Source of the DNA: Bradyrhizobium sp. 195
Lineage (GTDB): Bacteria > Pseudomonadota > Alphaproteobacteria > Rhizobiales > Xanthobacteraceae
Assembly (NCBI RefSeq): GCF_023101665.1
Contig: NZ_CP082161.1
Coordinates: 8,104,501 to 8,168,500, forward strand
DNA length: 64,000 nt
Direction: 5' to 3'
Shown here: positions 24,030-35,997 of the stretch, piece after piece
Layout of the letters: the number at the start of each line of letters is the position of its first letter
How positions within the stretch are numbered: the first letter of the stretch is position 1
Program-made: the position numbers and the translations under genes
The notes under the pieces: model-generated
Seen by the model: the letters and a program-made list of their open reading frames with translations, nothing else
Databases searched by the model: none
What the model was told of the DNA's origin: nothing

Positions 24030-26596
24030 GCGCGGCAGCCGAACCCTCGGCGAAACCCGGCGGCGTCGCGCTGTCGCTGCGTTACGCGCTGCGCGAATTG
24101 CGCGGGGGCTTGCGCGGCTTCTACGTCTTCATCGCCTGCATCGCGCTCGGCGTGATGGCAATCGCCGGCGTCGGCTCGGTATCTGCGAGCCTCTCCGACG
24201 GCCTTGCCCGCGAGGGCCGCACGCTGCTCGGTGGCGACGTCTCCTTCGTGCTGTTCCAGCGCGAAGCGAAACCTGAAGAGGTCGCCTTCCTGCGCTCGCG
24301 CGGCAACGTCTCGACCGCCGCCACCTTGCGCGGCATGGCGCGCGCGGCCGACGGCCAGCTCGCTTTGGTCGAGATGAAGGCGGTCGACGACACCTATCCG
24401 ATGCTCGGCCAGCTGAAGCTTGCGCCGCAGCTGGCGATGCCCGATCTGCTTGCGGAACGTGACGGCGCGTTCGGCGCCGCCGCCGATCCGACGCTGCTGG
24501 CGCGGCTGTCGCTGAAGACCGGCGATCGCGTCACCATCGGCGCTGCGACCTTCCAGATCCGCAGCACGGTCGAGACCGAGCCCGACAAGCTCGCCGGCGG
24601 CATCGGCTTCGGCCCGCGCTTCCTGATCAGCGAGGCGGGCCTGCGGGCCACTGGCCTGATCCAGCCCGGCAGCCTGGTGCGCTGGGTCTATCGGGTGAAG
24701 CTGCCGGATGCTGCGAACAACGAGCGCGCCACCGAAGCCTTCATCGCGGATGCACGCAACGCGGCGCCGCAGGCCGGCTGGGAGATCCGCAGCCGCTCCA
24801 ACGCCTCGCCGCAGCTCGAGCGCAACATCAACCGATTCACCCAGTTCCTGACCCTGGTCGGCCTCGCCGCGCTGCTGGTCGGCGGTGTCGGCGTGGCCAA
24901 TGCCGTGAAGAGCCATATCGACCGTCGGCTCGAAGTGATCGCTGCCCTCAAGGCCGTCGGCGCCACCGGGCGCGACGTGTTCGGCATCTATCTCGCGCAG
25001 GTTCTTCTGCTGGCGGGCATCGGCTCGATAATCGGCCTTGCGCTCGGCGCCGCCATGCCCTTCGCCATCGTCGGCCTGTTCGGCAAGCTCTTGCCGCTGC
25101 CGGTGGTGCCGGCCGTGCATGCCGACGAGCTCGCGCTGTCCTTCGTCTATGGCCTCCTGACCGCGCTCGCTTTCGGCCTGTGGCCGCTCGGGCGTGTCCA
25201 CGACGTGCCGGTGGCCGCGCTGTTCCGGGACACCATCAGCTCGGAATGGCACCGGCCGCGCTTGGGCTATCTCGTGTTCATGGGCGTCGTGATCGCGCTG
25301 CTGATCGCGGTCGTGATCGGGCTGTCGTTCGACAAGCGCATCGCGGCGGTGTTCGTGGCCTCCTCGGTCGTCGTGTTCGCCCTGCTGCGCGGCATTGCCG
25401 CCCTGCTGATGGCAACCGCGCGGCGGCTGCCGCGGACACGGCTGCCGATGCTGCGGCTTGCGATCGCCAACATCCACCGGCCGGGTGCGCTGACGCCGTC
25501 CGTCGTGCTGTCGCTGGGGCTCGGGCTCGCCGTGCTCGTCACCATCACCCAGATCGACGGCAATCTGCGCCGGCAATTCCTCGCGGCGCTTCCCGATCAG
25601 GCGCCGTCGTTCTTCTTCATCGACATTCCGAGCACGCAAGCCGAGCAGTTCGACCTCTATCTGCGCCAGATCGCGCCGGGTGCGAAGGTCGAGGACGTGC
25701 CGATGCTGCGCGGACGCATCGTCGCGGCGCGCGGCGTTCGCGCCGAGGAGCTCAAGCCGACCACCGATTCCGAATGGGTGCTGCAGAGCGACCGCGGCCT
25801 GACCTATACCGGCGAGCTACCGAAGGGTTCCAAGGTGGTCGAGGGCGAATGGTGGAGCGCGGACTATTCCGGCCCGCCGCTGGTCTCGATGGAGAAGAAG
25901 ATCGCCGACGGATTAGGCCTCAAGCTCGGCGACGAAGTCGTGGTCAATGTGCTCGGCCGCGACATTCCGGCTAGAATCGGCAATCTGCGCACCATCGACT
26001 GGCAGGGACTCGGCATCAACTTCGTTCTCGTGTTCTCGCCGAACGCCTTCAAGGGCGCGCCGCACACCCACATCGCGACGCTGACGGAAGCGGGCGGAAA
26101 TGCGGCAGGCGACGGCAAGATCATCAAGCAGGTCGCCGACGCCTACCCGATGGTGACGAGCGTGCGCGTACGCGAGGTGATGGAGACGGTCGGCTCGGTG
26201 GTGACCAATCTGGCGCTGGCCATTCGCGGCGCCAGCGCCGTGACCTTGATCTCGGCGATCCTGGTGCTGGGCGGGGCGCTCGCCGCCGGCCATCGCCACC
26301 GGGTCTACGATGCGGTGATCCTGAAGACGCTGGGCGCGACGCGGCTGCGGCTGCTGGGCGCCTATGCGCTCGAATATCTCCTGATCGGGCTCGCCACCGC
26401 ATTGTTCGGCGTGATCTCCGGCAGCATCGCGGCCTGGATGATCGTGACGCGGCTGATGACGCTGAGCTTCGTCTGGCAGGCCGGCAGCGCGGCGGGCGTG
26501 GTGGCGGCCGCCCTGGTCGTCACGGTCGGGCTCGGGCTTGCCGGCACGCTGCTGGCGTTGAACAAAAAGCCCGCCACGGTGTTGCGGAATTTGTGA
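24026..26596 (+). CDS. FtsX-family ABC permease (YbbP-like)
   Basis: This 856-residue permease has a first membrane helix near residues 30-52 (IALGVMAIAGVGSVS), a large periplasmic segment, and several helices around residues 275-480. A second periplasmic segment follows (about residues 500-700), then a C-terminal FtsX core (GASAVTLISAILVLGGALAAG near residue 733, and three further helices). Two FtsX domains and the MacB-like periplasmic domain are the YbbP arrangement. It is expected to act with the ATPase encoded just upstream, in the inner membrane, on an unknown lipid or protein substrate. Confidence 0.93.
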   Translation: MSAAAEPSAKPGGVALSLRYALRELRGGLRGFYVFIACIALGVMAIAGVGSVSASLSDGLAREGRTLLGGDVSFVLFQREAKPEEVAFLRSRGNVSTAATLRGMARAADGQLALVEMKAVDDTYPMLGQLKLAPQLAMPDLLAERDGAFGAAADPTLLARLSLKTGDRVTIGAATFQIRSTVETEPDKLAGGIGFGPRFLISEAGLRATGLIQPGSLVRWVYRVKLPDAANNERATEAFIADARNAAPQAGWEIRSRSNASPQLERNINRFTQFLTLVGLAALLVGGVGVANAVKSHIDRRLEVIAALKAVGATGRDVFGIYLAQVLLLAGIGSIIGLALGAAMPFAIVGLFGKLLPLPVVPAVHADELALSFVYGLLTALAFGLWPLGRVHDVPVAALFRDTISSEWHRPRLGYLVFMGVVIALLIAVVIGLSFDKRIAAVFVASSVVVFALLRGIAALLMATARRLPRTRLPMLRLAIANIHRPGALTPSVVLSLGLGLAVLVTITQIDGNLRRQFLAALPDQAPSFFFIDIPSTQAEQFDLYLRQIAPGAKVEDVPMLRGRIVAARGVRAEELKPTTDSEWVLQSDRGLTYTGELPKGSKVVEGEWWSADYSGPPLVSMEKKIADGLGLKLGDEVVVNVLGRDIPARIGNLRTIDWQGLGINFVLVFSPNAFKGAPHTHIATLTEAGGNAAGDGKIIKQVADAYPMVTSVRVREVMETVGSVVTNLALAIRGASAVTLISAILVLGGALAAGHRHRVYDAVILKTLGATRLRLLGAYALEYLLIGLATALFGVISGSIAAWMIVTRLMTLSFVWQAGSAAGVVAAALVVTVGLGLAGTLLALNKKPATVLRNL

Positions 26597-26876
26597 CAAA
26601 TTGAAGCGGAGGATCAAGCCGGGCGGAATCCCCCCGGTTTCCGCAATTAACCACATCGCTTGTCAGGCTCGCGTCAGGATCGCCGCCAAGGGCGACATTC
26701 AGCCGCGCGTGGAAGGTTGCAGCGAATGTGTTAGTTTCCCACATATCGAATGGGTTCGGAGCCCCGATTGTTAGCCAAAATTTAGTCGGTTGGCATCGGT
26801 ATCCGAGATAGAATTTGACGAACCGGCGGCGTGGCGACCCTCATGCCGGACCGGACCAACCAACGGGAATTCGACC

Positions 26877-27668
26877 ATGTCGGACCTAGACCGTAACTAC
26901 GCTTCTCCTTTCGGCAGGGCCGCCGGGCGTGTTGACGCCGCGACGGTCGATGCCGGCCTGCGCGCCTATATGCTGCGCATCTACAACTACATGAGCATTG
27001 GCCTGGCCATCACCGGCCTTGCCGCGCTCGGCGTCTACATGGCTGCCGTAACAGACGTGCCGACCGCGGACGCCGTCCGCGTCGGCAAGCTGTTCCTGAC
27101 GCCGTTCGGCTACGCGATGTTCGTCAGCCCGCTGAAGTGGCTGTTCATGCTCGCGCCGCTCGCCATGGTGTTCGTGATCTCGGCGGGCATCAACCGTCTC
27201 GCGCCCTCGACCGCCCAGATCCTGTTCTGGGTATTCGCGGCGCTGATGGGCATCTCGCTGTCGTCGATCTTCCTGGTGTTCACGCACACCTCGATCGTTC
27301 GGGTGTTCTTCATCACCGCGGCGACCTTCGGCGCGCTCAGCCTCTACGGCTACACCACCAAGCGTGACCTGACCGGGATGGGCTCGTTCCTGTTCATGGG
27401 CCTGATCGGCATCATCATCGCGAGCCTGGTGAACCTGTTCCTGGCGAGCTCGTTGCTGCAGTTCATCGTGTCGGTGGTCGGCGTGCTGGTGTTCGCGGGC
27501 CTCACCGCCTGGGACACCCAGCGACTGAAGAACGACTACATCTACGGCTACGCCTCGGCCGGCGGTGAGATCGCGGAGCGTGCGGCCATCACCGGCGCGC
27601 TGTCGCTGTACCTGAACTTCATCAACCTGTTCACGCTGCTGCTGCAGCTCCTCGGCCAGCGCGACTAA
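26877..27668 (+). CDS. BAX inhibitor-1/YccA family membrane protein
   Basis: This 263-residue polytopic protein of the Bax inhibitor-1 family has about seven hydrophobic helices from residue 42 to the C-terminus. The short soluble N-terminus reads MSDLDRNYASPFGRA. Hallmarks include LRIYNYMSIGLAITGL near residue 38, TTKRDLTGMGSFLFMGLIG near residue 160 and VFAGLTAWDTQRLKNDY near residue 205. Bacterial members act as pH-sensitive calcium leak channels or protease modulators; no role is shown here. The ATG at 26877 is preferred to a longer frame because similarity starts there. An intrinsic terminator follows. Confidence 0.94.
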   Translation: MSDLDRNYASPFGRAAGRVDAATVDAGLRAYMLRIYNYMSIGLAITGLAALGVYMAAVTDVPTADAVRVGKLFLTPFGYAMFVSPLKWLFMLAPLAMVFVISAGINRLAPSTAQILFWVFAALMGISLSSIFLVFTHTSIVRVFFITAATFGALSLYGYTTKRDLTGMGSFLFMGLIGIIIASLVNLFLASSLLQFIVSVVGVLVFAGLTAWDTQRLKNDYIYGYASAGGEIAERAAITGALSLYLNFINLFTLLLQLLGQRD

Positions 27669-27692
27669 GCGCTCAACCGAGTGAACGACATG

Positions 27693-27719
27693 AACCCCGG
27701 CCGAAAGGCCGGGGTTTTT
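27693..27719 (+). terminator. Intrinsic terminator of the BAX inhibitor-1 gene
   Basis: A ten-base stem AACCCCGGCC (27693-27702) and GGCCGGGGTT (27707-27716) closed by a GAAA tetraloop is followed by a T run, 25 bases after the stop codon. Confidence 0.93.
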
Positions 27720-27747
27720 GTTTGGGCCGGGAAAGCGCCGTGCGCGC

Positions 27748-27835
27748 GTAGCCCGGATGGAGCGTAGCGCATCCGGGAAAGTCGAGCCCGCGGATGAACC
27801 TACCCCGGATTTCGCTGCGCTCCATCCGGGCTACG
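27748..27835. repeat. Intergenic palindromic repeat, type D
   Basis: Outer arms GTAGCCCGGATGGAGCG and CGCTCCATCCGGGCTAC pair over 17 bases, with inner GCATCCGGGAAA and CCCCGGATTTCG. Confidence 0.85.
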
Positions 27836-27851
27836 AGGACGGTCTTTCCCG

Positions 27852-27938
27852 GTCATTGCGAGCGGAGCGAAGCAATCCAGGAATCTCTCCGCGGAGGCAG
27901 CCTGGATTGCTTCGTCGCAAGAGCTCCTCGCAATGACG
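27852..27938. repeat. Intergenic palindromic repeat, type A
   Basis: Copy of the element at 3608-3695, with outer arms GTCATTGCGAGCGGAGCG and CTCGCAATGACG and inner arms GAAGCAATCCAGGA and CCTGGATTGCTTC. It lies 17 bases after a type D element. Confidence 0.87.
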
Positions 27939-27999
27939 GCGTACGGGGATGCAGCGGTGCCCCTTCCAGCCATCGCGGGAAGGCTTTAGTCTTCTTTCC

Positions 28000-28530
28000 A
28001 TGTCCGCACCTGAAATCAGGCCCGCCACCGAGGCCGACCTTCCCGCCATCACCGCCATCTACCAGCAGGCCGTCCGCGAGGGCACCGCGACGTTCGAGTT
28101 GGAGCCGCCTGAACTCTCGGAGATGACGCGCCGCTATCGCGCGCTGGTCGACGGCGGCTATCCCTATTTCGTCGCCATCCTCGACGGCCGCGTCGCGGGC
28201 TATGCCTATGCCGGCGCCTACCGGCCGCGGCCGGCCTATCGCTTCACGGTCGAGAACTCGATCTATCTCGACCCCTCCTTCCACCGTCGCGGCGTCGGCT
28301 CGTTGCTGCTGGACCGGCTGATCACCGAATGCGAGGCGCGCGGCTTCCGCCAGATGATCGCGGTGATCGGCGATTCCGCCAATGCCGGCTCGATCGGCGT
28401 GCACACCAAAGGCGGCTTCAAGATGATCGGCACCCATCCCAATGTCGGGCTGAAATTCGGCCGCTGGCTCGACACGGTGATGATGCAGCGCGACCTCGGC
28501 GAGGGCGCGAGGAGCGTGCCGGGGAAGTAG
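28000..28530 (+). CDS. GNAT family N-acetyltransferase (phosphinothricin acetyltransferase-like)
   Basis: This 176-residue acetyltransferase shows IRPATEADLPAITAIYQQAV at the N-terminus, AYRPRPAYRFTVENSIYLDP near residue 74, and the acetyl-CoA loop HRRGVGSLLLDRLI near residue 98. It ends with HTKGGFKMIGTHPNVGLKFGRW. The pattern is that of the PAT/Bar-like subgroup, which acetylates small amines, often amino-acid analogues; the natural substrate is unknown. ATG at 28000 is chosen because the upstream extension reads through a repeat. Confidence 0.9.
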   Translation: MSAPEIRPATEADLPAITAIYQQAVREGTATFELEPPELSEMTRRYRALVDGGYPYFVAILDGRVAGYAYAGAYRPRPAYRFTVENSIYLDPSFHRRGVGSLLLDRLITECEARGFRQMIAVIGDSANAGSIGVHTKGGFKMIGTHPNVGLKFGRWLDTVMMQRDLGEGARSVPGK

Positions 28531-28536
28531 GTCTCA

Positions 28537-28622
28537 TAGGGTGGGCAAAGCGGAGCGTGCCCACGATTTACGGCGATCGAGAAAGGACGTGGGCACGGCG
28601 CGGTGCGCCTTTGCCCACCCTA
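28537..28622. repeat. Intergenic palindromic repeat, type F
   Basis: Outer arms TAGGGTGGGCAAAGCG and GCCTTTGCCCACCCTA enclose GTGCCCACG and CGTGGGCAC inner arms. It lies between the convergent GNAT and DUF2794 genes. Confidence 0.85.
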
Positions 28623-28639
28623 CGGCACCGGACGTGTGG

Positions 28640-29011
28640 CTAGACCACCGCCAGTTTCCGATCGATCACCAGCAGCACGCGCTCCAGCTCGTGGCCGCGG
28701 CGCAGGATCAAGCCCGTCGCCGAGATCACGCTGTACATGCCCTGCTTGCGCGCCAGCCGCGGATCCTTCTCGATGCGATAGATCGGCACTTCCGAGGCAC
28801 GGCGATAGACCGAGAACACGGCGCGATCCCTGAGGAAGTCGATGGCATAATCGCGCCACTCGCCGTCGGCGACCATGCGGCCGTAAAGATTGAGAATGCG
28901 GTGCAGCTCGAGCCGGTTGAAGGTCACCCGGTTCGACTGCTGGGCGCTGGCTGCGGCGGGACGCGCCGCCGCGCGCTGCTCGCTCGGATCAGCATCCTCC
29001 GACAGACTCAT
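28640..29011 (-). CDS. DUF2794 domain-containing protein
   Basis: This 123-residue soluble protein is of an alphaproteobacterial family of unknown function. Seen are VTFNRLELHRILNLYGRMV near residue 30, EWRDYAIDFLRDRAVFSVYRR near residue 52 and a C-terminus with LERVLLVIDRKL. The ATG at 29011 is preceded by GGAGG at good spacing; a longer frame to 29080 lacks such support. It is monocistronic, with repeats downstream and a long spacer upstream. Confidence 0.88.
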   Translation of the reverse strand: MSLSEDADPSEQRAAARPAAASAQQSNRVTFNRLELHRILNLYGRMVADGEWRDYAIDFLRDRAVFSVYRRASEVPIYRIEKDPRLARKQGMYSVISATGLILRRGHELERVLLVIDRKLAVV

Positions 29012-29275
29012 GGGAAGCGCGCCTCCTCGTCGCACGACATGATCGCGTCCGCGAAAACCGTCCCCGGAACCGCAGATCATGACAGTGATATGATTGCGCC
29101 AACCGTTCCCCGCTGCAAGGCTCTTGATGGAACTCGCTACTCAACTTATCGGAATGAGCGCACACGCAGGAGTGGAACTTCCTCGCGGCAAACCGTCACG
29201 GGATCGTTAGCAGGAATCATACTCTCGCCGCTTTTCCGCCCAGCGACTGCCGCCCTGCATTGCGAAAAGACTCAC

Positions 29276-29391
29276 GTGCGTTGACCCGGTCCTTTCGGTT
29301 CCGGATTCCTCAGCCCCCAGCCCCCCGGGGTCGAACAGGATCGGGTCTGTACGCGCAACAAGGAGGGCCAACGCAAGTTGGTCCTTTTTTG
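29276..29391 (+). ncRNA. Candidate structured small RNA with intrinsic terminator
   Basis: Inside a 525-base gene-free gap, GTGCGT (29276-29281) pairs with ACGCGC (29351-29356). After a small internal loop, GACCCGGTCCT (29283-29293) pairs with AGGATCGGGTC (29337-29347), 11 pairs including one G-U. The enclosed 43 bases are C-rich (CAGCCCCCAGCCCCCCGGGG). A separate hairpin with a GCAA loop (29364-29385) followed by six Ts ends the element. This is the architecture of a trans-acting or 6S-like RNA, but I cannot match it to a known family, and no convincing promoter is seen. The direction is set by the terminator. Confidence 0.45.
29362..29391 (+). terminator. Intrinsic terminator of the candidate RNA
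   Basis: GGGCCAAC and GTTGGTCC, with one G-U pair, enclose a GCAA loop and are followed by TTTTTT at 29385-29390. No rightward protein gene lies upstream within 800 bases, so an RNA gene is the simplest user. Confidence 0.75.
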
Positions 29392-29536
29392 TTTGTGTCG
29401 GAATGTTTCCGGCCGCGACCGATCTTCTCACCAAACATCCGCGCGAAGACTCGCTCTCCTCATCTTGAGGAGCGCGCTCCTGCGCGCGCTCTCTCCATGA
29501 GGAGTTAGTACGAGCGTAGCGCTAGAGAAATTCGAA

Positions 29537-30313
29537 TCAGTGCAGCGACGTGTACGCCGCGCCCAGCATCGGGCCGGGCTTCTCTCGGCTGCCGTCCTGG
29601 ACATAGACCACCGCGCCGTCGACGCCGTCGCGCGTGAGGTTCTCGATCGGCACCGTCCAGCTTTCCGAACGCCCGGTCCAGTCACCGACCTTGAGCAGGT
29701 TGCGCACCACGTTGTGATAGGTGACCTGCTGCCCGCGATTCTCGCCGCGGGAGATCGCGATCGGCACCGACTTGGCGATCGAGCAGATCCAGACCTCGCC
29801 ATGCGAGGCTGCGGGCTCGTTGCTCGCGGCCACCGACACGTTGATCTGCTTGCCCGCGAGCGACATCGTCACCGGCACGCTCATCACGCCGGCGCCTTTG
29901 TCGGTCTTGCCGATGGCATTCTCGATGCCGGTACGGTCGCTGCCGATGACGTGAGTCGAGCCGTTGACCACGACCTGCGGCGTATAGACCTCGCGGTCGC
30001 CGCGCATGCGCGAATAGGCACGCTGGCGTGCAGAGAAGCGCGAATCCGCCAGCGTGTCCTTCCAACCCAGATAGTCCCAATAATCGATCGGCATGCTCAG
30101 CGCGATGATCGACGGGTCTTTGGAGAGATCGCCGATGATCTGGTCCGCGGGCGGACATGAGGAACAGCCCTGCGAGGTAAACAATTCGACAACGGCGCGG
30201 GGATCAGCCTGCGCAGGACGGATGACAGCGACGATCGCACAGATGCCGATAGCGCCCGACCAGAGGGCACCGGACCAACGTGAAACCAGATGAGAAGCCG
30301 TCATTGTTGTCAT
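29537..30313 (-). CDS. DUF1223 family secreted thioredoxin-like protein
   Basis: This 258-residue protein has an N-terminal hydrophobic segment (about residues 14-35, ending in PAQA) that suggests export. The core begins AVVELFTSQGCSSCPPAD near residue 40, with the CSSC pair in the position of a thioredoxin-type motif. YWDYLGWKDTLADSRFSARQ and YTPQVVVNGSTHVIGSD follow. This is the DUF1223 pattern; the fold is related to thioredoxins and the redox role is unproven. Start could also be the Met three residues later. It is a single gene bordered by the candidate RNA and the acnA 3' region. Confidence 0.9.
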   Translation of the reverse strand: MTTMTASHLVSRWSGALWSGAIGICAIVAVIRPAQADPRAVVELFTSQGCSSCPPADQIIGDLSKDPSIIALSMPIDYWDYLGWKDTLADSRFSARQRAYSRMRGDREVYTPQVVVNGSTHVIGSDRTGIENAIGKTDKGAGVMSVPVTMSLAGKQINVSVAASNEPAASHGEVWICSIAKSVPIAISRGENRGQQVTYHNVVRNLLKVGDWTGRSESWTVPIENLTRDGVDGAVVYVQDGSREKPGPMLGAAYTSLH

Positions 30314-30631
30314 GTCGAACGCCGCACACCATTGCTCGTGGGAAGGGAGATCTTATCGCCGGACGGTCACCGTAGTCTTACGGGGCGCGGCACACTCGAC
30401 CGCCCAGGCAGACCGTCCAAAGGGAGGTTTCCGCCGGGCGGGCCCATCTAAAGCATGCCGCAAACGCACGAAGGCGGCCTTGTGATAGGCCGCCTTCGTT
30501 TAACCTTCTACTCACGTCGCGGTGAGCCACCGTTCACAAATTCGCGCGCGAAAGCGCGGTAAGCGCGCTTTGCGCTGTTGTTCGAGCATGATCTTTCCGG
30601 AAAACCGCTGCGCACTTTTCCGGATCATGCT
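30314..30631. other. Gap between DUF1223 and acnA
   Basis: No gene is seen. It contains one strong hairpin (30470-30497) and one dispersed palindrome (30584-30632), annotated separately, and should also hold the leftward DUF1223 promoter in its left part. Confidence 0.5.
30470..30500. terminator. Hairpin terminator between acnA and DUF1223
   Basis: A perfect ten-base stem GAAGGCGGCC (30470-30479) and GGCCGCCTTC (30488-30497) with an 8-base loop. Short T tracts follow on the plus strand (GTTT), and a weaker one on the minus strand. It most likely stops leftward acnA transcription. Confidence 0.6.

Positions 30632-30632
<1 letters not shown>
30584..30632. repeat. Intergenic palindromic repeat, type J
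   Basis: AGCATGATC and GATCATGCT outer arms with inner TTCCGGAAAA and TTTTCCGG. It abuts the acnA stop codon and could also serve as a 3' stabilising or terminating hairpin. Confidence 0.8.
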
Positions 30633-33352
<2,720 letters not shown>

Positions 33353-33592
33353 GTAGGAAATCCCAATGGTTAGTTATACCCGGCAGGGTATCTTAACACC
33401 GTCAGCGTATCAGGCTGGGCCGCTTGCAGGGGCAGGTTGAGTTGCTGCATCAAGTAGTTCCGGGCTTATAGAAGCTTTCTAACCGCACCGCCACAGCCAC
33501 AATCGTGCCGCAGCAATCGCGAGCCAAAAATTCCCATGCGCTACCCCAAGTTTTCCTGAGGCCCGGCTTTGAGTGACTTGAAACGAGGCGAG

Positions 33593-34195
33593 ATGCAGCT
33601 CTCCGGACACGGGGTCGCCTGCGTGCGCGGCGGCCGCGAGGTGTTTGCCGGGCTCGATTTCGAGGCTGTCGCTGGCGAAGCCGTGGCCGTCGTCGGGCGC
33701 AACGGATCGGGCAAGACCTCGCTGCTGCGGCTGATCGCGGGCCTGCTGGTGCCGGCGGGAGGCAGGATCGCGCTGGAGGGCGGCGATGGCGAGCTGACGC
33801 TGCCCGAGCAGTGCCACTATCTCGGCCATCGCGATGCCCTGAAGCCGGCGCTCAGCGTGGCGGAAAATCTGGCATTCTGGGCCGATTTTCTCGGCGGCGA
33901 GCGCCTGGACGCGGCCGAAAGTCTCGCCACCGTCGGGCTCGACCATGCCACCCATCTGCCCGCCGGCTTCCTGTCCGCCGGCCAGCGCCGCCGGCTATCG
34001 CTGGCTCGTCTGTTGACCGTCCGCCGCCCGGTCTGGCTGCTGGACGAGCCAACCAACGCGCTCGACACCGCTGGCCAGGACATGTTCGGCGGCTTGATGC
34101 GCCAGCATTTGGCGCACGGTGGCCTGATCATCGCGGCGACCCATGCGCCGCTAGGGATCGAATCGCGGGAGTTGCGGATCGGGGAAATGACATGA
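33593..34195 (+). CDS. ccmA: Heme exporter ATPase CcmA
   Basis: This 200-residue ABC ATPase is part of CcmABCD, which prepares heme-CcmE for cytochrome c maturation. The Walker A is [16 protein letters not shown] near residue 34, the signature [16 protein letters not shown] near residue 130, and Walker [17 protein letters not shown] near residue 150. The ATG at 33593 is preferred, with GAGGCGAG just before it; TTG at 33569 would add eight residues. A repeat-filled 232-base gap separates it from ccmB. Confidence 0.94.
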   Translation: MQLSGHGVACVRGGREVFAGLDFEAVAGEAVAVVGRNGSGKTSLLRLIAGLLVPAGGRIALEGGDGELTLPEQCHYLGHRDALKPALSVAENLAFWADFLGGERLDAAESLATVGLDHATHLPAGFLSAGQRRRLSLARLLTVRRPVWLLDEPTNALDTAGQDMFGGLMRQHLAHGGLIIAATHAPLGIESRELRIGEMT

Positions 34196-34274
34196 GGCGG
34201 AGGGACCCTCAGTTTTTCGAACGGCAAAGCTCCGCTCTCGCACCCAGGAAGCAGCCATTGCCGCAGACTCCCTC

Positions 34275-34393
34275 GCCTCTCCCGCTTGCGGGAGAGGTCG
34301 GCGCGCAGCGCCGGGTTAGGGTTCTCTCCTCTGGGGGAATCTTCGTTGTCGAGACACCCTCTCCCCAACCCTCCCCCGCACGCGGGGGAGGGA
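34275..34393. repeat. Intergenic palindromic repeat, type E
   Basis: CCTCTCCCGCTTGCGGGAGAGG hairpin at the left and an inverted CCCTCCCCC/GGGGGAGGG hairpin at the right are joined by GAGACACCCTCTCC. A second copy is at 39368-39486. It separates ccmA and ccmB. Confidence 0.83.
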
Positions 34394-34427
34394 GCGCACC
34401 GCCGTTGGAGCGCGAAAGGGCCATCCC

Positions 34428-35096
34428 ATGACCGCCCTGTCCGCCCTCATTCGCCGGGACATCCGGATCGCGCTCCGCGTTGGTGGCGGCGCGCTGATCG
34501 GCGTGCTGTTCTTCCTGACCGTGGTGGTGCTGATGCCGTTCGCGGTCGGGCCGGATCTGGCGCTCCTGTCGCGGCTGGGGCCGGCCATTCTCTGGCTCGG
34601 CGCGCTGCTGGCGAGCCTGCTCACCCTCGACCGGCTGTTCATGGCCGACCACGAGGACGGCTCGCTCGACCTGATCACGATGAGCCGGACGCCGCTGGAA
34701 CTCGCCTGCGCCGCCAAGGCGCTGGCGCATTGGCTGGCCGCTGGCCTGCCGCTGATTGTCGCAACCCCCGTGCTCGGCCTCTTGCTCAACCTCGACATGG
34801 TTGCGACCGGGGCGGTGGCGCTGACGCTGCTGGCGGGCACCCCGGCCCTGACGTTTACCGGCATGATCGGCGCGGCGCTGGCGGTGACACTGCACCGCGG
34901 CGGACTGCTGATGGCGGTGCTGGTGCTGCCGCTGTCGATTCCCGTCCTGATTTTCGGCGTGGCGGCCTCGCAGGCCGTGATCGTCGGTCCCATGACGTTC
35001 GGCGCGCCGTTCTCGATCTTGTGCGCGCTGTCCCTGGTCAGCCTCGTGGTCGGCCCCTTCGCAGCCGCAGCGAGCTTGCGGCATGGACTTGACTGA
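34428..35096 (+). CDS. ccmB: Heme exporter protein CcmB
   Basis: This 222-residue membrane subunit of the Ccm ABC complex has six hydrophobic helices. The N-terminal RRDIRIALRVGGGALIGVLFF near residue 8 and DRLFMADHEDGSLDLITMS near residue 65 are characteristic. LSIPVLIFGVAASQAVI near residue 168 is also family-typical. Together with CcmA and CcmC it releases holo-CcmE. Confidence 0.95.
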   Translation: MTALSALIRRDIRIALRVGGGALIGVLFFLTVVVLMPFAVGPDLALLSRLGPAILWLGALLASLLTLDRLFMADHEDGSLDLITMSRTPLELACAAKALAHWLAAGLPLIVATPVLGLLLNLDMVATGAVALTLLAGTPALTFTGMIGAALAVTLHRGGLLMAVLVLPLSIPVLIFGVAASQAVIVGPMTFGAPFSILCALSLVSLVVGPFAAAASLRHGLD

Positions 35097-35202
35097 GATG
35101 GGCGCGATTGAGATGGGCTCGACTGACCTTGACCCCGATCAACTTTCGTCCCTCGCTTTCGTGCTGATTGCCTGAGCGGCCACCGATGATTATCACGGTA
35201 CC

Positions 35203-35997
35203 ATGTCACTGATCGACCTCGCCAACCCGACCCGGTTCCTCGCGCTGACAGCGCGGGTGTTGCCGTGGCTCGCGGCCGCGACAATCATCCTGCTCGCGAT
35301 CGGCCTCTACCAATCCGCAAACGCGCCGGACGACTATCAGCAGGGCGCGACCGTCAAGATCATGTTCATCCACGTGCCCAATGCCTGGCTGTCGATGTTC
35401 GTCTGGGGCGTGATGAGCATCGCCTCCCTGGGCACGCTGGTGTGGCGTCATCCGCTGGCGGACGTTGCCGCCAAAGCCGCAGCGCCGATCGGCGCCTCCT
35501 TCACCTTCCTCGCGCTGCTCACGGGCTCGCTGTGGGGCCGGCCGATGTGGGGCACCTATTGGGAATGGGATGCGCGGCTCACCTCGGTGCTGATCCTGTT
35601 CCTGATGTATCTCGGCCTGATGGCGCTGTGGCGCGCAGTCGACGATCCCTCGCGCGCGGCGCGCGCCGCCGCCGTGCTGACCCTGGTCGGCGCGATCAAC
35701 CTGCCGATCATCAAGTTCTCGGTCGACTGGTGGAACACGCTGCACCAGCCGGCCTCGGTGATGCGCATGGGCGGCTCGGCGCTGGACAAATCGTTCCTGA
35801 TTCCGCTGCTGGTGATGGCGATCGCATTCACGCTGCTGTTCGTCACGCTGCACCTGGCGGCGATGCGCAACGAGATCCTGCGCCGCCGCGTCCGTTCCCT
35901 GCAGATGATGCAGGCGAGCCGTGTCGCGTTCTCGAGCGAAGCGGGCACCGGTTCGCGCGGACAAAACGCGTCGAAAGAAGTTGGGGCCGCAGGATGA
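35203..35997 (+). CDS. ccmC: Heme exporter protein CcmC
   Basis: This 264-residue inner-membrane protein loads heme onto CcmE. It has six membrane helices and the periplasmic tryptophan-rich WWD-type motif [19 protein letters not shown] near residue 113. Heme-ligand histidines are in [11 protein letters not shown] near residue 53 and [11 protein letters not shown] near residue 177. The stop overlaps the ccmD start region. Confidence 0.96.
   Translation: MSLIDLANPTRFLALTARVLPWLAAATIILLAIGLYQSANAPDDYQQGATVKIMFIHVPNAWLSMFVWGVMSIASLGTLVWRHPLADVAAKAAAPIGASFTFLALLTGSLWGRPMWGTYWEWDARLTSVLILFLMYLGLMALWRAVDDPSRAARAAAVLTLVGAINLPIIKFSVDWWNTLHQPASVMRMGGSALDKSFLIPLLVMAIAFTLLFVTLHLAAMRNEILRRRVRSLQMMQASRVAFSSEAGTGSRGQNASKEVGAAG

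Noticed and set aside
23759..25639. A 626-residue open frame antisense to the ABC permease
   Set aside because: Low-complexity Arg/Gln/Gly/Asp content, no motif, and complete overlap with a clear permease gene.
29276..29391. Assignment of the structured RNA as 6S or SRP RNA
   Set aside because: The SRP tetraloop and asymmetric-loop sequences are absent, and the neighbours are not those expected for 6S RNA. I leave it unnamed.
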